DNA of 64,000 bases from Hyperoodon ampullatus (Eukaryota > Chordata > Mammalia > Artiodactyla > Ziphiidae), in contig OX457063.1 of NCBI GenBank assembly GCA_949752795.1, forward strand, positions 68,533,783 through 68,597,782, given 5' to 3'. The notes beneath the pieces were generated by a model. The model was given only the letters and a program-made list of their open reading frames with translations. It did not search any database and had not been told where the DNA came from. The position numbers and the translations under genes were made by a program. Every line of letters starts with the position of its first letter. Within the stretch, counting starts at the first letter, position 1. Below are positions 28,901 to 40,900 of this stretch, piece by piece.

Positions 28901-31900
28901 GACTTGTTTAGACTCCTTCAGTGTAATTTGGCCTGAAAAAGCCATATATTCTGTTGGGAGGGACCTGATAGTATTTTCTGTCATGTATGTTTTATTGTTT
29001 AAAGATTTATGGCTTTGGTTTTTCTTTTTAAAAAATTTCCAGTAATAAGAGGGATATTTGAGTTCAGTAATTCGATTCATTTTTATAGTGTTTATTTGAT
29101 ATATGTTATTTTCAGGATGCAAAACAACTCTTGCTATATAAGTTGGAGACAACAAATCTTTGCTGTTACTGCATCAGATGGTGGCTTTCTTTTCTTTGAC
29201 ATGATCTTAGTAGATATGAATAGTCAAAAGAAATTTGAAATGAGTATTGATTAGACTGTAATTATCAAAATGTGAAAAGGATAAATAAAAAACATTTGCA
29301 CATAGTGAAATTGTTTTACTTTTACAAAAACAGACAGAAAATTCTCAGTTAAATATGAAGATAAGTGGCATGGAAAGAACCTCAAGTGGAAAAAGAGATT
29401 CTTTTTTGGCACAAACAAAGGATACAAAAGACAATATGAAACCACCAGCTAAAGTATGTTTTTCAAAGTGTATTTAATAGAACTTTTAAAATTAAAGTAT
29501 ATGGTAGCTTGCAAATATACAACTTCTGATGGGAAGAAAAACCTGTTAAAGACTAAATAAAAGATGGGATTGTAGGGAAATAATAAAGTGTGGCCTGGGA
29601 AGACTATTAAGATGGCATGGTAATCTAGAAGCCTTGGGAGATGATTACTTCTTAGTAAAGTTAAGTCTGCATAACACTGAGCATTTGTTTAGTTACTCGA
29701 GGCAGCAGCCCCCTTGAGATGGAATGAAACTAAATAAGATTAACTATAACATAGGTAGCATGAAAAGAGAATGTTTTAGAACTTCTGTTAATGAATAAGA
29801 AGAGAATGCATCTGCAAGACATCTGTTGTAAGCTCATATATAAAACTAAATATCTAGTAGCTAGTGGCCAATTAACCAATTTTCAGGTAATAATTCTTTC
29901 TTCCAGGACCTCCAGTAAAGGGGTGTTCTGGAATCTTGAGACCATGGCCCTGGCAAAATGAAAGAAATAATGTTATTTTTAAAGAGTAACTTTGACACAG
30001 TCTTGTAGCACCTGAAAAGTAGAATGAAAACAACTGTGCTGAAAACTTGTAAAAATGACATTATGATACCAATATTATTGGTATGTAGGACATATTATTT
30101 TGGCAACTTTTACTTAATTTGAGTAGTTTGTGCTTCAACTTGAAACTGCAGATATACTTTCCTCCTGCCAAAACACTTGATTTCTGTGTGTTGGCCTGAA
30201 AAACATTTGCCCATGCTTTTTTGGTAAGCACACATTTGCCTACCTTTTGTTTTTTTTAAAGGAAATGGAGATCCATTGTTTGTTTTTTTAAATAAATTTA
30301 TTTTATTTATTTATTTTTGGCTGCATTGGGTCTTCACTGCTGCACGCTGGCTTTCTCTAGTTGCAGCGAGCGGGGGCTACTCTTTGTTGCGGTGCGTGGC
30401 CTTCTCATTGCGGTGGCTTCTCTTGTTGCAGAGCACAGGCTCTAGGCGCATGGGCTTCAGTAGTTGTGGCTCATGGTCTCCAGAGCACAGGCCTCAGTAG
30501 TTGTGGTGCACGGGCTTAGTTGCTCCGTGGCATGTGGAATCTTCCTGGACCAGGGCTCAAACCTGTGTCCCCTGCCTTGGCAGGTGGATTCTTAACCACT
30601 GTGCCACCAGGGAAGTCCTTGCCTACTTTTTAAAGAGGTATAATAATTTTTATTTTCTGAGTATTTAACAGAGGCAGAATGAAAGTTAAGGACATGGTAC
30701 TAATTGTTATTAACCAGGAATATTGTATGAGTTTGAACTTCAGACTTCCTAGTCATTATCAAAAACCTTTATCAGAGTGCCTGAAGAGTGATTGATTGAA
30801 GTATTGGAAAATAATTTGGAAACTCAAAATGCGCATTAACGTTTTCAATTTGCAGTTGAAACTAGAGTCTTCAACTCCAAAAGCAAAGAGTGAAATGCCT
30901 TTGGAAGAAGAAAAGTCTACTGACTTTGTGTTTATACCTCCAGAAGGAAAAGAAACAAAGGAAAGAATACTAACTGAACACCAGAAAGAAGTACTCAAAA
31001 CAAAGAGGTTTGTAATACTTTTATCTTGAATTGATTATTCCATATTTACATTTAGATGTGGCAAACCATAATTTTGAGTTTATAAGATAATTTGTATACT
31101 GTGCTATATTTTAAGTGTCAAAAAGACTGTGCATAACTACATTTCATAATGTATAAGGCTGCCTTGAAACGTGCTAAATGTTTCTAAACAATTCCTTTAT
31201 TGAGGTATGGGAGGAAAAGGTAGGGGAGATGGTTTCATGGAAAATCTAGAAAATAAGCATTTAAACCTTGATTTTATATTGTTGTTAAAATGTAACTAGA
31301 TGTAGAATTGTAAGTTTAATTTCTAGTTGTAGCAATATCAGATAATGAAGTTGCTTATGAAAAATCCTTTTCAGGTGTGATATTCCTGCCATGTATAATA
31401 ATCTGGATGTTTCACAAGATACTTTATTTTCTCAGTGTGGTCAGGAAGAGTCTATGTAAGTATGGAAGTTGTTGAAGTAACTGGTTTTCTAATTTTTAAT
31501 TAACAGTGTTCTAATTTATGCACTTATTTATTTCAGGGAAATTCCTACTTTAACTGAAAAATCCAAGGAAGATTCCAAGATGATATTTAAGGTATATTTG
31601 GTATTTCACATTTGGGGGTTTTTAGAATCACCCTTCCATTATTATGGAGTCTCTTATATTAATGTTAAGATTTATTGTATAATCTCTTAACTTTCCTTAG
31701 CGGACTTTAGCAGAATTATAGTCATTATATGTGTGGGTCTGCATCTGTGTGTGAGTGCATGTGTGTTTAAATGTATTTGGCTTTATTGAATACTTACAAT
31801 TGGAAACACAAATTAATGGGCATCTACCATCACCTTTGGAAAATTTGAAAAATATTGCAAGTCAGATTGCCCTTTGAATTACTAAAGCTTTACACAAAAA

Positions 31901-34900
31901 TTTCCCCAGAAAGTCAGACTTGTTTGCTGGTTAATCTATATGTATATGTACATTTCTGTGCAGGAGGAACAAAAGGAGAGTGACATTGTCATTCCTCAAC
32001 ATGTCACGGAAAACTGTGGTATGGATGAACACCTTGAAAAGGCTTCCCTTTCGAATAATGAGTGTGGTTCTATTGAGGAAACCAATCCAGAAATACTGAG
32101 CAGTAATGATGCCAGAAAAAAGGCTTTAATTGTATCAAAGAAGACGCCAACTGAATGTGCATCTAGTACAGAAAATACATTTGGTGTCAGCAGTAGCTCG
32201 GTTTCTAATGCCACTATTTCTGGAACTCCTCCCCCACAGCTTACAAGTCGAAGGCAATCCTTTATTACTTTGGAGAAGTTTGATGGCTCAGAAAATAGAC
32301 CCTTTAGTTCATCCCCCTTGAATAATATGTCATCAGCTGTTATAGTGAAAAATAACCAGGAAGGCATGGCTAAAACAGATAATCCACCAAAAGCAAAGAA
32401 AAGAGAAGTGGCTCTTTCAAAATCTGACTCTGAAAAAACAGTGCATGGGATTAAGAGATCAGGCCGAAGGTCGAGTAAGCCTGAACCAATAGGGAATAAA
32501 AAGTCTAAGCCCTTGATGAGATCTGATCAGGAGAAAAGTATTCGGGAATCTGTTGATGGCATGGTAGCCTTAGAAAATAACCCACCTGGTTTGCTTAATC
32601 AAACAGAATGTGTATTAGATAATCAGGTTCATCTCTCTGAGTCTTCAGTGGAGTATGAGGATACGATGCTTAAACCAGCAATAGAAAATACTATACTATT
32701 AGAAAACAATACTGTAGAGGAGAAAACCGTAGAAATTAATTTGGAATCCAAAGAAAACACACCCCCAGCCATAATAACAACAGACCAAACAGTAAATGAG
32801 GATAGTCATGTTCAGATAACTCCAAATCATAAAACCCTTAGACGATCTTTAAGGCGACGTTCAGAAACAGCAGAGCCAACCACTGATAGCCAAGATAAAG
32901 AAAATAATCAAAAAAGGGAAAGACGTAAGGAAGAAGAAAAGACTCTGCAGAGGAGTCCATTGCATGTAAAAGATGATGTTTTACCTAAGCAAAAATTGAT
33001 TTCTGAACAAACTGTACAGGAAAATTTAATTGAGAAAGGAAATAATTTACATGAGAAGACTTTTGGGGAAACCAGCGCTAATGCTGAAATTGATGAAAAT
33101 AGAAGAAAGCCAGATCTTGAGACTACTAAATCTGAGGGAGATGGTGCCCAGGACATTGCAGATAAATCCTCTGAGAAAACAGTAAGGGGACGAACACGGT
33201 ATCAAACAAGAAGAGCATCCCAGGGTTTACTTTCCAGCATTGAAAACTCAGAATCTGATAGTTCTGAGGCAAAAGAAGAAGGTTCTAAAAAGAAAAGATC
33301 TGGAAAATGGAAAAACAAAAGCAGTGACAGTGTTGACATTGAAGATCAAGAAGAGAAAATGGTAAATATAAAGGTTGAAAGTCAGACACATGATTATAAA
33401 GGGAATTCTGAAGTAAACAAAGATACACAATCTCAGATCTGTGAAAAAAGAGAAGAAAGTAATACTGTAACTCTTCAAGATTCTACAATATCTTCAGAAT
33501 TATTACAAGTTTCTGATGATGTATCAAATACTTATGAGGGAAAAAGTAAAACTAACAAATGTGCAGAACATTCCTTTTCAAATCCTTCTGTACCGGAATC
33601 AAATCTAAGGACTAGAAATGCCAATAAAAGATTACATAAGCGAGACTCTCTAGAAAATAGTGTGGGTGAATCCTCAAAAACAGAAACATCAGACATTTCT
33701 TTGCTTTCTGAAAAAACTCTTCAAACACTTGAATGCCAACACAAGAGAAGTAAGAGGGTGAGGAGATCTAAAGGTTGTGATTGCTGTGGAGAAAAATCAC
33801 AACCTCAGGAAAAGTCATTCACTGGGTTAAAGAATACAGAGAATTATGATGTAAAAGTCAGCGAAACAAAAAAGACAGATGCGGAGACACCTGTAACTAT
33901 ATCAGAAACTTCTAAAGCTGATCTGTGCTCAGAAGTAAAACTTTTAGATGAGCATGATAGTGTGAATTTTCATTTGGATCTCAAGGAGGAGAATGATACT
34001 ATTAATGATTCATTAATTATATCTGAAACTGAGTTGAAAGAAAATACTATTCAAGACTTTCTTCCTTCTGAAATGGTAAATTTTAAAGAAGAAACTTGTG
34101 ATAGGGATTCTGAGGTAGCAATATCTCTTGAAAGCCAAGAGCCATCTAATAAAAAATGTAAAACTATTGACCCATGTTTAGGTGACTCCAAAGATATTTC
34201 ACTGGAATGTTTTACTTTGGAGACCAAAGAAGAAAAGCCAGAGGCTGTCCCCAAAAAGGAATTGAGTATTATAGAGAACCTTGTTAATGTTGAAGCAAAT
34301 GCAGAATTGAATCCAGGAGAAGTAGATGCTATGGAATTGAATGCAGAAAATGATAAATCTGAAGCTAGCTTCTCTGAACAAACGAGTGTCAAAACTGATA
34401 TTTCAGAGGAAGAGGTAACAGAGGAAAACAGTCAAAAAACGGATGCACCTGAAGAACTCAGTGCCGACAAAGCAATAACTATGGAATTTAATTCAGGTAT
34501 TGGTCATTCTGATAATACGACACCTGTAAAAGTGAGTGCTCAGTTAGAGATTTCTGAACAAATAGCAGTTGGAGAACTAGACAGAGGAAATGATGAATCT
34601 GATCCAGGCTCATCTGGAGAAATGAATGCTGAAATGGAAAATTGTGAAGCAACAGTGATTGGTGAGGTGACTACTGAAACTGACCGTGTCAATGAAACAG
34701 AGGATGAGGACTTAACTACCAAAGCCTCTAAGCCTATAGAAGCTGAAGCAAAGAGATTGAATGTAGAAATCGATAGCTCTGTTCCCAACACACTTGAGAT
34801 GAGCACTGAAGAAAGAAAGGTTGACTCTAATAAAACTGAAACAAATATTGAACCTAATAAATTTGAGGAAACAAAATTAGGTGACAGTCAGATGGTAGCA

Positions 34901-37900
34901 GGAAATGATGGAATTTTACCGGAAGTTCACCATACTTTCGAGAAAGTGGAGGAGACACCACAACCTCTGACAGCTGAAACAGCTGTTTCTGAACTGGTAT
35001 CAGAAGACAATAATACATCTCCTCAAAAATTAAGGGATCTTGATCCTTTACTCATGTCAGCAAATGACAGTCCTAGTGGCATGCAGACACGCTGTGTCTG
35101 GTCTCCTTTGGCTTCTCCATCCACCAGCATTTTAAAGAGAGGACTAAAAAGACCCCAAGAAGATGAAGTCTCATCACCTGTTCACAAGGTAAGGGGATTG
35201 AGGCTGAATATTAATGAGTCCGTGTTTAATTGGAATATTTTGACCATATGGTGATACCTGGTGAATGATAGGATTTTAGGTTTATATGACCATTCATTTT
35301 GAGTATTTACCATGGTGGCTAGGGAAAAGGGCAGGTAGAAGGAAAGGTTGAGAAAGGAGACTGAAGCCCTTTAAATTTATTTATTTATTTATTTAATTTA
35401 TTGCTTGCTTGCTGCGTTGGGTCTTTGTTGCTTCCCATGGGCTATGTCTTGTGGCGAGCGGGGGCTACTCTTCGTTGCAGTGCGCGGGCTTCTCACTCTG
35501 GTGACTTCTCTCGTGCGGAGCACGGGCTCTAGGCCTGTGGGCTTCAGTAGTTGTGGCACACGGGCTTCAGTAGTTGTGGCACGCGGGCTCAGTAGTTGTG
35601 GCTTGCAGGCTCTAGAGCGCAGGCTTAGTAGTTGTGACGCACGGGCTTAGTTGCTCCGCGGCATGTGGGATCTTCCTGGACCAGGGCTCGAACCCCTGTC
35701 TGCTGCACTGGCAGGCGGATTCTTAACCACTGCACCACCAGGGAAGTTCCTGAGGCCCTTTAGATATTCCTTTATTTCAGGACACTAAGCTACAGATCTT
35801 CATACAACCATCACCATTGTTCATTTTTTGCAAACTTGATAATCTCTCATGGTGATTTTTTTTCTGCTCTTCATACCATAATATATGAGGAAACACTTAG
35901 AAACTGATAAAGTAGCTTCAGGTAGCACTTACTATGTACTAGGACATTATGCTGTTTCACATTTAAGTATTTATATAAACTTATTTTCAGACATTGCCTA
36001 ATTAAAAAGAAAAAAAAGGGGCTTCCCTGGTGGCGCAGTGGTTGAGAGTCTGCCTGCCGATACAGGGGACACAGGTCTGTGCCCCAGTCCGGCAAGATCC
36101 CACATGCCGCGGATCGGCTGGGCCCGTGAGCCATGGCCGCTGAGCCTGCGCGTCCGGAGCCTGTGCTCCGCAACGGGAGAGGCCACAACAGTGAGAGGCC
36201 CGCGTACCGCAAAAAAAAAAAAAATCTCTTTAGGCTGTGCGTTCATTAATTTCTGGATATGATTTCATTTGTAATTACTTTGTTTATGTCCCCATCTTCT
36301 TCACTAAAGTTTATCTACTTTGGTTTGTAAACATATGGATTACCTATGTATCTGCTTTAACCCACGGCCCTGTGACTTGCACATAATTTGTTGCATAAAT
36401 ACAATATAAAAAGGAAAAGTTGCATGTGCTTACATAACTCAACTTGTCCTCTCTAGTAAAGTAGATGTTTTGAAAAAGTACAATGTAGGCATTCCTTAAC
36501 TTAATTTTGAAACTGAACCTACCGTTTACTGTAGAATACATGTGTTTATGTATACAAATGTGTATGTATAAATATAATTATACTGGCACTTAATTTTGCC
36601 TTTAGCCAGCACATTTTGAAGACTTCCCCAAGATATACTGAAAATTCTAATATTGAGAATTCAGAGATTAGTTCTTGGGAAGACTTAACACCACTTGAGG
36701 TTTTTTCAGTTTGGTCTTGGTTTGCTTTTGTTTGGGGGCTCTTACTATTATTATTATTTTTTAATCTTAAGTTTAAATAGGCCATAAGGTAAAATGTATT
36801 TGATTTCTTCAGTATACTTTAGATTGTTAATATCAGTTAACTAGTCATGTTTTGTTTGATAGTAGCTCATTTAATTTTTATTTAGGCAACAGTACAACAT
36901 ACAGTAGTTTTCTGTAGCAGATATGTACAAAATCTGCCCAGTCTTTTGGGAGTCAAGACCAGGAGGCGTTTATATACATATTTAATGGTTTAAGTGCTCT
37001 GTTACTGATATCAGATAGCTGAATGAGTGAATAAAGAGTTTAGAAGAGGCCAAAATGACTTCAAGCTGGGCTAAGAAAGACAAAAAAAGCCACCCAATTG
37101 CTGTGATTCTTGAACCCTCAAAGAGTTAAGAACTGAGCTTAGTAAGATACACCAGAGGCCAGTTGGTACTGCCTCTGCCTCTTTACCTTGTTCTTTACAG
37201 TCCATAGTAAGCCTGTAAGGTTAATAGAATTTGATTATACAGTTTTAACTGTCACATGCAATTTCATTAAGTTTCTGCTGCTATCCTTCTTTCACTCTGC
37301 TTGTTGCTGTATTATGCAGTTTAGACCATAGATAATTGGAATGACCCTTGGTCTTGAGTAATATCTATGAAAGCAGTCACCAGGAAGAACTACAACTATG
37401 TGCAGTTGGCTTCTAGTGAAATAAATTAAGCTTCACATTCTATTTTTGGCTAACCTTATAATGAGAATTTACAGTGTTTTTTTTTTAAACTTTTAATTTT
37501 GTTAAATAAAAACATGGCCTATGTTTTCAGGTTCGCCGTGTCTCCTTTGCAGATCCTATATACCAGGCAGGATTGGCAGATGACATTGATAGGCGATGCT
37601 CTATTGTTAGGTGCCATTCTTCAAATAGTTCTCCCGTAGTAAAAAGTGTTAAAACTTCACCTACTGCGCAATCTAAGGTAAGCTGTAGGCTTTAAAAAAT
37701 ACACATGCAGACAGAATTGTGTTGGGTAATTTGTCTTAAAATTAACTATTTAAGAAACAAACTTACTTGGTTTGGTTTATTGTTCTTTTGTCTGCTTACT
37801 TGGTAAGCAGATGTGAAGAGAAGAGGTGGTAAGAGGCAATGATGATCCAGCAAGTCATTGATCCAGTAATATTGTTACCTTTTACATTTTCTGAAAATTT

Positions 37901-40900
37901 TAAGACATTACTGCAGGCTTAAGTTGTGAAAATAAAGTTGTAAAAATTTACAGTTATCTAGGGTTCTGAGTTTTTTTTTTTCTCCTTTCTTCTATCTAGC
38001 ATAATACTACTTCAGCCAAAGGATTTCTGTCCCCAGGATCACGTAGCCCTAAATTTAAGAGCTCAAAGAAGTGTTTAGTAAGAAGTGCTTTAGTTTTCAT
38101 GCAACTTTATATTTTCATGTTCAGTCAGGTGACCTCTATTTAACAGCTTTTGAAATTTATTCTAAGATTGCAGAAATGGCTAAGGAATCTGTGCCATGCC
38201 CAACAGAAAGTGTTTACCCTGCTTTGGTGAACTGTGTAGCACCAGTTGACATCATTTTACCTCAGATTACGTCCAACATGTGGTAAGTGGTTATTTAGGC
38301 TTCTGGCTTATACCTAGAGATGCCACTTACTTAAGAGGGATATTTAAATGATCAAGGTTCTCATGTTTAGAATTGATTTATATGTACTTTCACACACTTT
38401 GTTTTAGAAATAAATGAAAATGCAGCTGGGAAGATGGGTGAGATATGGCAATAATAGAAGCATTGATCATAATACAGTAATGGCTAAGATAATTGTGTGC
38501 TTAATATTTGCCAGGTTTTGCATACATTATCTTATTTAATCCTAATATAAATACTATAAGGAGTATAATTAGTTCCACTTTATGTTTGTAAAAGTTAATC
38601 TTGCTTAAGCCAGGTATACACATCAGATTCAAATTTTGTTTTAAAGTAAATGCAATATGCCTGTCCTCAGAGTGGGCTAGGTGGGTCTATATAAATTCAG
38701 TTATGATTGAGCTTAAATGAGGAAATTCAATTGGATAGGTCCTTACAAACAGAATAAATATAAAACTATATGACATTTTTCCTGTTTCTGTCATCTCTTT
38801 AGGGCAAGAGGACTGGGACAACTCATTAGAGCCAAGAATATAAAAACAATTGGTGATTTGAGTACTCTTACAGCATCTGAAATAAAAACTCTTCCTATCC
38901 GTTCTCCAAAAGTGTCTAATGTAAAAAAGGCTCTCAGAGTATATCATGAGCAGCAGGTAAAAACTTAGATGTTAGTCATAACATCATGTATAAATAAATG
39001 ATCAAGCAATACAGTTACAGAAGTTTGCATTTAAACTATTCTTGCTTAAAAAGCTCATTTTATATGATACCTTATCTTCCCTTCCCCTGCAGTTAAGAGT
39101 AACTTAAAAGATTCATTTATAATTCCATAGATTTGCTCATTTTGTACTGTTACTGTGTATAATACCCCTTTATTCTTTGAATTCAATTTTCCTACCCTCT
39201 TATCTCTTATTTCCACCAAATAGGTGATTGGTTTCATGGCTGCCATTTCTAAAACCTAGATGTTCAAATCTAAACATTTACAAAAATCTTGCAGATTTGT
39301 AGTTAACAGTATTTTGATTTGATATCCAGCACAATTGTGGCCAATTTTTTTTACTTGTTCTTCCTATCAGCTTTTAACACAAACATTTTAGGTCATGGAC
39401 ATTTCTCAAGATTCTTATGAAAGCCAAGATTCTTTTGCCGTATAAAAATGTATCAATATACGGAAAATTTTGTATATCATTTCAGAAGAATTCACAGACT
39501 CTCCTGAAACCCATTATGTATTCATTGATACTATGCAAAACTGTGAATATATGAAAAATAGGGTTTGTTAAGGGTGAAAGCCGGTATTCTATTAGAATTT
39601 CTGGGACTGGAGTTTGCAGACTACTGAAGACTTCTGCTGTATTCGTGAAAGTCCTTGATTTAGTATTAATTTTACTTGATCTTTAAAAACATTTAACCAG
39701 TGGAACAAAAAAAATGATTAGTAATTTTCAGTTTGATAGCTGAAGTATTTCAACTGCTTGAGATCCAGCCACATACCATAAAATTCACCCACCCAAAACA
39801 CACAATTAAGTGGTTTTTTAGTATATTCACAAAGGTACACACCCCTCACCAAGACCTAAATTTAGAACATTTGTTATTACCCCGAAAAAAAAACCCTGTA
39901 CTCATTAGCAGTCACTCTGCATTTTCACCCCCAAGGCAACCACTAATCTTTGTAGATTGCCTATTGTGGACAGTCCATAAAAGTGGAGTCATATAACCTG
40001 TAGTCTTTTGTGAATGACTTCTTTAACTGAGCATAATGTTTTCAAGGTTCACAGGTATTAGTACTTCATTCCTTTTTATGGTTAAATAATATCCCATTCT
40101 ATGGCTATACAACGTTTTGGTTATCCATTCATCACTTGAACATTTGGGTTGTTTACACACTTTCTTATTATGAATATGCTATTAGGTACATTCATATACA
40201 AGTTTTTGTGTGGACATAACGTTCTTTATTTCTCTTGGGTATATATGTAGGAATCTAATTGATCAGTCATATGGTAACTCTAACGTTCTGAAATTAGTAT
40301 TTTCTCAATCAACAATCAGTAAGCCCTGGGGATACCTTTGAAAATAGTGTTCTTTTTAAAAAAAGAAGTCCATATATTATTTAAGCTTGGAAATCTCTGC
40401 CTTAGATTTGCTTTTCCCCTGTTCCTCAACCTGGGGAATACAGTGTAGTTTTTCATGGCTACCATTTGCAATATTTCTTGACAAGCCCATTAGGAAATAT
40501 TATAAACCCCATAACCACCTCTTTGAAAAAATAGTGCTATGTAATGCTATTTTTGTGTTGTTAGTAGAACATGGGTTCTTAGCAGTATTAGCTAAGCTTA
40601 TCATGTAATGGGCTGTGAAACATAGTATGTCAGATTGTTTTCCAGCATTAGTGGTCCTGTTACTATTAGTACTATTAAAAATTACTTTCAATTTGTCGCT
40701 TTTGTTTTTGTTTTTACTGGTCTGAATGTATAAATCAAGGTGAAGTCTCGTGGACTAGAAGAGATTCCAGTTTTTGATATTTCCGAAAAAACAGTAAATG
40801 GAATGGAAAATAAATCTATTTCTCCTGATGAAGAAAGACTTGCCTCAGGTATATTTTAGCAAAGTGGGACAATTTTATAAGATCAGCTGACTTTATTGAA

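Larger units (their letters stand above)
26216..30284 (+). other. RIF1 introns around window exons 15 to 18, repeat-poor
   Basis: Apart from the four exons listed, this stretch has no recognised repeat. A run of 11 G lies at 28197-28207. Confidence 0.6.

Noticed and set aside
31940..31963. Open frame with ATG upstream of the large RIF1 exon
   Set aside because: This is intron read-through; the acceptor TTTCTGTGCAG at 31963 and the phase with the previous exon fix the exon start.
32908..34392. Antisense open frames of 76-113 codons inside the large RIF1 exon
   Set aside because: They are Ser/Leu-rich shadows of the A-rich coding strand, with no homology recognised.
38071..38166. Open frame starting at 38071 and running through the 89-bp intron into the next exon
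   Set aside because: The frame of the real exon happens to be open in the short intron; clear donor and acceptor and the family sequence support splicing.
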